From assembly GCA_035760665.1 (NCBI GenBank), contig DASTSN010000117.1, forward strand, positions 5,018-69,017: 64,000 nt of DNA, in the 5' to 3' direction. Each line of letters opens with the position of its first letter. Within the stretch, counting starts at the first letter, position 1. This document shows positions 17,004-24,994 of this stretch, piece by piece. The notes under the pieces are model-generated. The model made no database searches. It saw only the letters and a list, made by a program, of their open reading frames with translations, and was not told the origin of the DNA. The stretch comes from DASTSN01 sp035760665 (GTDB lineage: Bacteria > Bacteroidota > Bacteroidia > Chitinophagales > Chitinophagaceae). Made by a program: the position numbers and the translations under genes.

Positions 17004-19157
17004 ATGAGTAACGATACTAAAAATAAAAGGCCGAGCAGCAATTCCGGATCAGGCAACTTCAGGCATGTGCGTTATTTATGGAATGATGATGAAGTGGCGA
17101 AACTGGCAGATGATGAAGTTGCACTGCTCATTTATCGTTCCAATTTACTGGGCGCCGATCTGCGCCTGACAAATTACGGAGGTGGCAATACCTCCTGCAA
17201 GGTAATGGCAAAAGATCCACTCAACGGAAATGAAGTGGAAGTGATGTGGGTGAAGGGTTCAGGTGGTGATTTAGGCACCCTGACCAAAAGCGGGTTGGCA
17301 GCTTTATATGTTGATCGTTTGCGCAATCTTAAGCACGTTTACCGCGGCATAGAACACGAAGATGAAATGGTGGAGTTGTTCAATCACTGTATTTACGATC
17401 TGCATTCGAAAGCGCCATCAATTGATACGCCATTGCACGGATTTCTTCCTTTCAAACACATCGATCATTTGCACCCGGATGCTGCCATTGCCATCGCTGC
17501 CGCGAAAGACGGGAAAAAGATAACACAGGAATTATTCGGCGGCACCATAGGCTGGGTGGACTGGCAACGTCCGGGCTTTGATCTTGGTTTAAAATTAAAA
17601 GCCTGCCTGGACGAGAATCCCGGTATCCGCGGTATTATGCTCGGTTCGCATGGCTTATTTACCTGGGGCAACACGGCCTATGAAAGTTATATCAACACCC
17701 TCGAAGTGATTGAGCGTTGTGCGCAATACCTGGAAGATCATTATGGAAAAAAGTGTCCGGTATTTGGCGGACAAAAGCTGCAATCTTTAGCTAAAGAGGA
17801 CCGGCTTGCAAAAGCAACAACACTGGCCCCGTTGCTCCGTGGTTTTTGCTCTTCGCAAACAAAAATGATTGGCCATTTTACCGATTATGAACGAGTATTG
17901 GAATTTATTAACTCCAACGATCTGTCTAAACTGGCGCCCATGGGTACCAGTTGCCCTGATCATTTTCTTCGCACAAAAATTTCTCCGCTGGTATTGAATC
18001 TTGCCACCGGTGAAGATGTAACCAACGCTGCCGCAATCAAGGAAAAGTTAGCGCCTCAATTTGAAGAATACAGGAAGATGTATGCAGCGTATTATGAACA
18101 ATGCAAGCATCCTGACAGTCCTGCCATGCGTGACCCCAATCCTGTTGTGATCTTATATCCCGGTGTTGGTATGTTCACGTTTGCAAAAGACAAGCAAACA
18201 GCCAGAGTAGCGGCTGAATTTTATATCAATGCCATTAATGTGATGAAGGGAGCAGAAGCTGTGAGTGAATATACATCGCTGCCCAGGCAGGAAGCTTTTA
18301 ATATTGAATACTGGCTGCTGGAAGAAGCCAAACTGCAGCGCATGCCGAAGCCAAAAGCGTTAAGCGGCAGGATAGCACTGGTTACGGGAAGTGCCGGCGG
18401 CATAGGAAAAGCTATTGCCAAAAAATTTGCAGAGGAAGGCGCTTGTGTGCTCATTAATGATATTAATGAAGAAAGAATGAATGAAGCCAGCGAGGAATTT
18501 CAAAAACTTTTTGGAAAAGATCCCATTGCTTCTGTTTTGCTCGATGTCACCAATCCTTCCTCGGTGGAAAATGCTTTTGCGGCGGCATCGCTTGCGTTTG
18601 GAGGTGTTGATATTGTGGTGAATAATGCTGGCATCAGTATTTCCAAATCCATTACAGATCACACTGTTGAAGATTGGGATAAGCTGTACACTATATTGGC
18701 GAAAGGTCAATTTCTGGTTTCAAAGCTGGGCGTGGCGATCATGCGCCAGCAGGGTTTTGGGGGCGATATCATTAATATTGTTTCAAAAAATTCGGTTGTT
18801 GCCGGCCCCAACAATACCGGTTATGGTTCTGCAAAAGCAGCGCAGGCACATCTCTCACGGCTGCTTGCTGCTGAAATTGGAGTTGATAAAATCCGCGTAA
18901 ACACTGTGAATCCTGATGCAGTCATTGCGGATTCAAATATCTGGGCAGGCGGCTGGGCAGAGGGAAGGGCAAAAGCATATGGAATTTCTGTGGAAGAGTT
19001 GCCGGCCTTTTATGCAAAACGCACATTACTTAATGAAACGATTTTACCTGTTGATATTGCCAATGCCTGTTTTGCATTTGTTAGCGGATTGTTGAATAAA
19101 TCTACCGGCAATACACTCAATGTTGACGGGGGTGTGGCAGCTGCTTTTTTGCGGTAG
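17004..19157 (+). CDS. rhaEW: Bifunctional rhamnulose-1-phosphate aldolase / lactaldehyde dehydrogenase
   Basis: 717-residue fusion. Residues about 30-280 form a class II aldolase domain (NYGGGNTSCK, VKGSGGDLGTL, IDTPLHGFLPF and the zinc-type cluster HIDHLHPDA, then MLGSHGLFTWG). Residues about 455-717 form an SDR domain (TGSAGGIGKA near 459, NNAGIS, and YGSAK near 606). Known fusions of this build split L-rhamnulose 1-phosphate into dihydroxyacetone phosphate and L-lactaldehyde and oxidise the aldehyde to L-lactate. It sits between transporter and mutarotase in the rhamnose operon. Names RhaEW and YuxG-like have been used for the family. Confidence 0.93.
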   Translation: MSNDTKNKRPSSNSGSGNFRHVRYLWNDDEVAKLADDEVALLIYRSNLLGADLRLTNYGGGNTSCKVMAKDPLNGNEVEVMWVKGSGGDLGTLTKSGLAALYVDRLRNLKHVYRGIEHEDEMVELFNHCIYDLHSKAPSIDTPLHGFLPFKHIDHLHPDAAIAIAAAKDGKKITQELFGGTIGWVDWQRPGFDLGLKLKACLDENPGIRGIMLGSHGLFTWGNTAYESYINTLEVIERCAQYLEDHYGKKCPVFGGQKLQSLAKEDRLAKATTLAPLLRGFCSSQTKMIGHFTDYERVLEFINSNDLSKLAPMGTSCPDHFLRTKISPLVLNLATGEDVTNAAAIKEKLAPQFEEYRKMYAAYYEQCKHPDSPAMRDPNPVVILYPGVGMFTFAKDKQTARVAAEFYINAINVMKGAEAVSEYTSLPRQEAFNIEYWLLEEAKLQRMPKPKALSGRIALVTGSAGGIGKAIAKKFAEEGACVLINDINEERMNEASEEFQKLFGKDPIASVLLDVTNPSSVENAFAAASLAFGGVDIVVNNAGISISKSITDHTVEDWDKLYTILAKGQFLVSKLGVAIMRQQGFGGDIINIVSKNSVVAGPNNTGYGSAKAAQAHLSRLLAAEIGVDKIRVNTVNPDAVIADSNIWAGGWAEGRAKAYGISVEELPAFYAKRTLLNETILPVDIANACFAFVSGLLNKSTGNTLNVDGGVAAAFLR

Positions 19158-19282
19158 ACGTTTAATGAAATAAGGAAAAACTTTTTCCCGGCAGTTGAGC
19201 AATGCAGTGATTTTATTGTCAGTCCGCAAGCAGTCGTTGCAAAATTTTGCAGTTGATTACTTACACAGAAACAAACAATACT

Positions 19283-19597
19283 ATGCAGCGTGTCGCATTT
19301 AAAATGAAATTGCTTAGCGGCTTTATTGACGAATACAAAAAACGACATGACGAAATTTGGCCCGAGTTGGCGTCATTATTAAAAAGCCGGGGCATTCATG
19401 CGTATTCAATTTTTCTTGATGATACAACTAATGACCTCTTTGCTTACCTGACTATTGAGGACGAAAAAAATTTAAACGATTTACCGGGGGAAGCTATCAT
19501 GCAAAAATGGTGGACATACATGAAAGATATAATGGAAACGAATGAAGATGATTCGCCAGTAACAATTCCATTAAAAGAAGTTTTTTATCTGCCATAA
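19283..19597 (+). CDS. rhaM: L-rhamnose mutarotase
   Basis: Interconverts alpha and beta anomers of L-rhamnose. The ATG at 19283 gives 104 residues, the usual RhaM length, starting QRVAFKMKLL; a longer frame begins 36 bases earlier without family similarity. The catalytic-region motif YKKRHDEIWPELASLL and the W-rich QKWWTYMKDIM are visible. It ends 11 bases before the isomerase gene, so the two are cotranscribed. Confidence 0.92.
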   Translation: MQRVAFKMKLLSGFIDEYKKRHDEIWPELASLLKSRGIHAYSIFLDDTTNDLFAYLTIEDEKNLNDLPGEAIMQKWWTYMKDIMETNEDDSPVTIPLKEVFYLP

Positions 19598-19608
19598 ATT
19601 AATCTCTT

Positions 19609-20883
19609 ATGCAAATTGAAAAAAATAAAATAGAAACATATAACCGGTTATTATTAAAGGAACATCAACGCAGGTTTGAGTACGTAGCTGCTGAAGTAAA
19701 AAATATTGACGACCTCCTGCAAAAGCTGATCGATTTCCAGGTGGCCATTCCCTCCTGGGCCCTGGGTACAGGCGGTACCCGCTTTGGCAGGTTTGCCGCT
19801 GGAGGCGAACCCCGGAGCCTCGAAGAAAAAATTGAAGATATCGGTTTGCTGCATGCATTAAATCGGTCAAGCGGCGCTATTTCCTTACACATACCTTGGG
19901 ATATACCTTCCAATGCAGCAAACATCAAAGCACTGGCAGTGCAGCATGGGCTGAAGTTTGATGCCATGAATTCTAATACCTTCCAGGATCAGCCTGAGCA
20001 GCAATGGAGCTACAAATTTGGCTCCATGCAGCATGTTGATAAAGCGGTACGCCAGCAGGCAATTGCACACAACATTGAAGTGATTAAATATGGAGAGGAA
20101 CTGGGTTCTGAATCACTTACTGTTTGGCTGAGTGATGGCTCTTGTTTTCCAGGCCAGCTCAATTTCAGGAAAGCCTTTGAAAACACGCTGGATAGCCTGC
20201 AGCAGGTTTATGCCGCTTTGCCCGATCATTGGAAAATGTTTGTGGAATATAAAGCGTATGAACCCAATTTTTATTCGATGACTGTTGGCGATTGGGGGCA
20301 ATCATTATTATATGCCAGCAAACTGGGAAAAAAAGCATTTACACTTGTAGACCTCGGGCATCATTTACCCAATGCGAATATTGAACAAATCGTTGCCCTG
20401 CTGTTAATGGAAGAAAAACTCGGCGGTTTTCATTTTAATGATTCAAAATACGGTGATGATGATTTAACGGTTGGCAGCATAAAACCCTACCAGTTATTTT
20501 TAATCTTTAACGAACTGGTGCAAGGCATGGATGCAAAGGGAATGAATCATGCCAGGGACTTAGGCTGGATGATTGATGCATCGCATAATGTAAAAGACCC
20601 GCTGGAAGATTTATTACAGTCCGTGGAAGCGATTATGATCAGCTATGCGCAGGCATTGCTGGTTGACAGGGATCAATTGGCGGAAGCGCAAAATAACAAT
20701 GATGTGGTGACGGCACAGGAAGTTTTGCAGCAGGCTTTCCGGACCGATGTGCGGCCGCTGGTGGCAGAGGCAAGACTTCGAAACGGCGGTGCATTGAATC
20801 CGTTAGAAATTTTCAGAAATGAACGGGTGAGAGCCTCTTTAATTAAGGAAAGAGGCAGCAAAGCGATAGCTACAGGATTATAA
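19609..20883 (+). CDS. rhaI: L-rhamnose isomerase (Pseudomonas stutzeri/RhaI subtype)
   Basis: TIM-barrel metal-dependent isomerase of 424 residues converting L-rhamnose to L-rhamnulose. The metal-binding residues lie in VEYKAYEPNF (E, about 212), TLVDLGHHL (D and H, about 247-250) and GGFHFNDSKYGDDDL (about 274-286). The length and these motifs match the subtype found outside enterobacteria rather than E. coli RhaA. The position between mutarotase and kinase fixes the sugar as rhamnose. Confidence 0.92.
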   Translation: MQIEKNKIETYNRLLLKEHQRRFEYVAAEVKNIDDLLQKLIDFQVAIPSWALGTGGTRFGRFAAGGEPRSLEEKIEDIGLLHALNRSSGAISLHIPWDIPSNAANIKALAVQHGLKFDAMNSNTFQDQPEQQWSYKFGSMQHVDKAVRQQAIAHNIEVIKYGEELGSESLTVWLSDGSCFPGQLNFRKAFENTLDSLQQVYAALPDHWKMFVEYKAYEPNFYSMTVGDWGQSLLYASKLGKKAFTLVDLGHHLPNANIEQIVALLLMEEKLGGFHFNDSKYGDDDLTVGSIKPYQLFLIFNELVQGMDAKGMNHARDLGWMIDASHNVKDPLEDLLQSVEAIMISYAQALLVDRDQLAEAQNNNDVVTAQEVLQQAFRTDVRPLVAEARLRNGGALNPLEIFRNERVRASLIKERGSKAIATGL

Positions 20884-20993
20884 ATGCTTTTGCAAACCGC
20901 GTTTGATGAAATGTTGAGTGACAAGAATGTATTGCCGCCGGTAGACAGGTGAGAGATAATTAATTGTTTTAACAGAAACCGTTTCAAAAAAAT

Positions 20994-22385
20994 ATGCCTG
21001 TTCCCGTTATAGCCATATTTGATGTTGGAAAGACCAACAAAAAAGTAGTGTTGTTTGACGAGCACTACAATGTATTGCTGGAAGAAGCGAACCAATTTCC
21101 CGAAGCTACTGATGAAGATGGCTTTCCCTGTGAAAATTTGGCAATGCTTAAAACGTGGATCAAAAATGTTTTTGAACGACTCATTGCGGACAGGCGATTT
21201 GTTATCCAATGCGTAAATTTTTCGGGTTACGGAGCAAGCCTTGTGTATCTTGATAAAAACGGCCGGGAGCTATCACCGCTGTATAATTACCTCAAACCCT
21301 TTCCGGGTTTTTTGCAGCAACAGTTTTTTGAAAAGTATGGTGACCCACAGTTGCTTGCAAGACAAACCGCTTCTCCACTACTGGGAAGTTTAAACGCAGG
21401 CATGCAGTTATACCGGATGAAATATGAGCAACCGCAGATATTTGAGAAAATCCGTTATGCCCTGCATTTGCCGCAGTATCTGAGTTATGTATTGACGGGT
21501 GTAGCTGCTTCAGATATAACGAGTATCGGTTGTCATACTATGTTATGGGATTTTGAAAAACAAACTTATCATGACTGGGTGAAGCGGGAAGGAATTGATA
21601 AAAAGCTAGCACCGGTAATGCCATCAAGTACAGTAATACCATTTGAATGGTGTAACAGACAATGTAAGGCCGGCATTGGCATACATGATAGTTCTGCAGC
21701 TTTAATTCCTTATTCTGAAACTTTCCAGGAGCCATTTGTATTACTATCCACCGGAACCTGGTGCATCAGTCTTAATCCTTTTAACGTTGCGCCGCTCACC
21801 AGTGAAGAGCTCCGTCAGGATTGTCTTTGTTATTTTTCTTTTAAGGGGCAGCCGGTAAAGGCATCCAGGGTTTTCTTGGGATATAAGCATGAACAGATGA
21901 TAAAGCATTTCGCTGATTATTTTCATAAGCCGCTGGAATATTATAAAAAAATAGTGGTAAATATTGAATTACTAAATGCATTGAGTACCAAAACTGATTT
22001 TCAGAAAAAAGCAGTAACAGACGATAATCAAGCTTTCGTTTTTCCTGAATATGATTTAACTGGGTTTGAAAGCTATGAGGAAGCCTACCACCGGTTCATG
22101 ATTGATCTTGTGAGACTACAGTGCAGGTCTACTGATCTTATTCTAAATAATACGCCGGCAAAAAAAATATATGTCGATGGTGGTTTCAGCAATAATGACC
22201 TGTTTATGCGATTGCTGGCTACAGCATTTTCAGGTATTAAAGTTTTTTCCGCCGAAATTCCCCGTGCTTCTGCCATTGGAGCTGCAATGGCGGTGCACTG
22301 GCAGAAAGAGAAGAGGACTCTGGGTATAATTTCAGTAAAGCCGTATAGCAAACTGGAGCGTTTATCAAAAAATTTGTTTGATTAA
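20994..22385 (+). CDS. rhaB: Rhamnulokinase-like FGGY carbohydrate kinase
   Basis: 463-residue sugar kinase with two actin-like ATPase lobes. IFDVGKTNKKVVLFD at the N-terminus is the phosphate-1 loop; the second-lobe marks are LLSTGTWCISLNPF and YVDGGFSNNDLFMRLLA. By context it phosphorylates L-rhamnulose to feed the aldolase fusion. The lobes are divergent from E. coli RhaB, and an L-fuculose kinase role is the main alternative. A gap of 110 bases separates it from the isomerase gene. Confidence 0.85.
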   Translation: MPVPVIAIFDVGKTNKKVVLFDEHYNVLLEEANQFPEATDEDGFPCENLAMLKTWIKNVFERLIADRRFVIQCVNFSGYGASLVYLDKNGRELSPLYNYLKPFPGFLQQQFFEKYGDPQLLARQTASPLLGSLNAGMQLYRMKYEQPQIFEKIRYALHLPQYLSYVLTGVAASDITSIGCHTMLWDFEKQTYHDWVKREGIDKKLAPVMPSSTVIPFEWCNRQCKAGIGIHDSSAALIPYSETFQEPFVLLSTGTWCISLNPFNVAPLTSEELRQDCLCYFSFKGQPVKASRVFLGYKHEQMIKHFADYFHKPLEYYKKIVVNIELLNALSTKTDFQKKAVTDDNQAFVFPEYDLTGFESYEEAYHRFMIDLVRLQCRSTDLILNNTPAKKIYVDGGFSNNDLFMRLLATAFSGIKVFSAEIPRASAIGAAMAVHWQKEKRTLGIISVKPYSKLERLSKNLFD

Positions 22386-22458
22386 CACAAATGTATTCAT
22401 ACGAATTTCCATAACTTAAGAATTAAACACAGCAGTGATGATAAATAAAAACCGGCAC

Positions 22459-24897
22459 ATGAATTATCAAAGAATACTGGTGGCTGTTTGCTTGTTGCTA
22501 ACCAGTGGGTGCTTATTTGCACAAAAGATGAATCCCGGTTTGCTACAGCGGCCATGGAATGCCCAATGGATAACAGGGCCCGGTGGGCCGCTAAACCAGT
22601 GGTCGGCGTACAACGATCCATCGCTAAAAGCGTATGCAGTGTATAAATTCAGGAAAAAAATTACACTTGCGGAAAAACCCGCTTCTTTTGTAGTTCATGT
22701 TTCAGGTGATAACCGTTACAAATTATATGTCAACGGGCAACTTGTTTCGCTTGGGCCTGCCCGTGGTGATCTGTATTTCTGGAATTTTGAAACAGTGGAT
22801 ATTGCCGCTTACCTGCATGCCGGGGAAAACTGCCTGGCGGCTGTAGTGTGGAATGATGGGATGTACAAGCCAGAGGCGCAGATCAGCAATTTGTCGGCTT
22901 TTATTTTACAAGGGGATACGCAGCTGGAAGAGATTGCCAACACAAATAATACATGGCGAAGTATTAAAGACAGCAGCTATGCACCAATTATGCCCAGAGT
23001 GCCGGGTTATTATGTGGCAGGGCCCGGAGAAATGATTCAAATGAAATTTCATGCGTCAGACTGGAATCTTCCTGCCTGTAATGATCAAGATTGGGGCTCT
23101 GCAAGAAGCATTGGCAACGGCCTTACAAAAGATGCAGCAAGAGATTCCCGTGGCTGGATGCTCGTACCATCGCCGTTGCCGCAAATGGAATTAAAATTGC
23201 AGCGGCTTGCTACATTACGCATGGCAGAAGGGGTGACCGTTAACCCGGCGTTTCCAGCGACAAAAACAGCAATAGCTATACCTGCGCATACATCTGCAAC
23301 AATTTTACTGGACCAGGGATATTTAACTAATGCATATCCCACGCTTGTCTTTAGTCAAGGGAAAGATGCCGGCATTTCACTAACCTATGCCGAGTCTTTA
23401 TATATTGGTGAAAAGGATAAAAAAACGGGAAAATGGACGGCAACAACATTGAAGGGTAACCGAAATGAAACTGATCAGAAAGTGATGATTGGTAAGCAGG
23501 ATAGTATTATTGCCGATGGAAGAATTTTACAACATTTCACCTCTCTTTGGTGGAGAACATACCGGTACATTCAGCTGCGAATTACCACCCGGGATGAACC
23601 GCTGGTGATTGAAGATATTTACGGAACCTTTACCGGTTACCCGTTTGAACGAAAAACAACTTTTACGGCAGACAATGATACGTTGAATAAAATACTTGAT
23701 ATTGGCTGGCGTACCGCGAGGTTATGCGCATTTGAAACATATATGGATTGTCCTTATTACGAGCAGCTTCAATATATTGGGGATGCACGTATTCAGGCGT
23801 TGGTAACATTATATAATACCGGCGATGACCGGCTGGTGAAGAATGCCTTAACCTTGATGGATCATTCCCGCATTGCGGAAGGTATTACACTCAGCAGGTA
23901 CCCAACGGATCTGCAACAACAGATTCCTACGTTTTCATTATGGTGGATTGGCATGCTGCACGATTACTGGATGTACAGGCCCGATGCTGCTTTTATAAAG
24001 GATAAACTGCCGGGCGAACGGCAAGTACTTACTTTTTTTCAGCATTATCAGCAAAATGATGGCTCGTTAAAAGATGTGCCGTACTGGATTTTTACAGACT
24101 GGGTTGATGGGTATGCCGGCTGGGATTACGGACAGGCACCAGTAAGCCAGGCAGGTTATTCTTCGGTACTTGATCTGCAACTGATGTGGACTTTTCAACT
24201 GGCAGCCGAAATGGAAAGAACGCTTGGCTTCATGGACTATGCAAATCTGTATATGCAAAAAGCTGCACAGCTGAAGCAGACGATTCAAAAGCGTTATTGG
24301 GATGCAGCCAGGGGAATGTATGCCGATACAGAAGAAAAGAATCTTTTTTCTCAACATGCTAATGCGTTAGCAATCCTGGTAGGAATGATAGACGGCGAAA
24401 ATGCCAGGAAGTTAGGTTGGAAATTATTAAACGATACCACGCTGGCTCCAGCGTCAATTTATTTCAAGTATTATCTTCATCAGGCACTGGTCAAAGCAGG
24501 CCTGGGAGATTACTATATGCAATGGCTTGGAAAATGGCAGGAAAATATCAATATGGGACTTAGTACCTGGGCGGAAATGTCGAATGTAAGTGGAAGCCGG
24601 TCTGATTGTCATGCCTGGGGCAGTAGCCCGAATATTGAGTTTTTCAGAACAGTACTGGGTATTGATGCTGCTGCACCCGGGTTTTCGCAAATTAAAATTG
24701 AGCCGCATCTGGGAAATCTGAAACAAGCCAGCGGATCAATGCCTCACCCGAATGGAAGTATCCAGGTTTCTTACAAAGAAGATAAGGGAAACTGGAGTAT
24801 AGAAATTATGCTGCCGGTTCGAACCAGTGGGTTTTTGATTTGGAAAGGACAAAGGATACGTTTAAATGAAGGGATCAATAAATTCAAAGATATATAA
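22459..24897 (+). CDS. Secreted GH78-type alpha-L-rhamnosidase family protein (divergent)
   Basis: About 812 residues. A signal peptide (NYQRILVAVCLLLTSGCLF, then A-Q) is followed by a beta-sandwich (about 50-150), a second beta domain, an (alpha/alpha)6 barrel (about 420-740) and a C-terminal beta domain. The active-site segment near residue 429 reads MDCPYYEQLQYIGDAR instead of the common DCPQRDER form. A conserved STWAEMSNVSGSRSDCHAWG segment is seen late in the barrel. The product would release rhamnose outside the cell. The start could also be the ATG at 22435. It lies 73 bases after the kinase gene. Confidence 0.82.
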   Translation: MNYQRILVAVCLLLTSGCLFAQKMNPGLLQRPWNAQWITGPGGPLNQWSAYNDPSLKAYAVYKFRKKITLAEKPASFVVHVSGDNRYKLYVNGQLVSLGPARGDLYFWNFETVDIAAYLHAGENCLAAVVWNDGMYKPEAQISNLSAFILQGDTQLEEIANTNNTWRSIKDSSYAPIMPRVPGYYVAGPGEMIQMKFHASDWNLPACNDQDWGSARSIGNGLTKDAARDSRGWMLVPSPLPQMELKLQRLATLRMAEGVTVNPAFPATKTAIAIPAHTSATILLDQGYLTNAYPTLVFSQGKDAGISLTYAESLYIGEKDKKTGKWTATTLKGNRNETDQKVMIGKQDSIIADGRILQHFTSLWWRTYRYIQLRITTRDEPLVIEDIYGTFTGYPFERKTTFTADNDTLNKILDIGWRTARLCAFETYMDCPYYEQLQYIGDARIQALVTLYNTGDDRLVKNALTLMDHSRIAEGITLSRYPTDLQQQIPTFSLWWIGMLHDYWMYRPDAAFIKDKLPGERQVLTFFQHYQQNDGSLKDVPYWIFTDWVDGYAGWDYGQAPVSQAGYSSVLDLQLMWTFQLAAEMERTLGFMDYANLYMQKAAQLKQTIQKRYWDAARGMYADTEEKNLFSQHANALAILVGMIDGENARKLGWKLLNDTTLAPASIYFKYYLHQALVKAGLGDYYMQWLGKWQENINMGLSTWAEMSNVSGSRSDCHAWGSSPNIEFFRTVLGIDAAAPGFSQIKIEPHLGNLKQASGSMPHPNGSIQVSYKEDKGNWSIEIMLPVRTSGFLIWKGQRIRLNEGINKFKDI

Positions 24898-24994
24898 GTT
24901 GATGACAGGCTGAATACTTTAAATGACAGCGCAAAATCAATACTGCTATCGCATCAATCATTTCAAATAAACATGACCCAATAATTTTGCCAAT

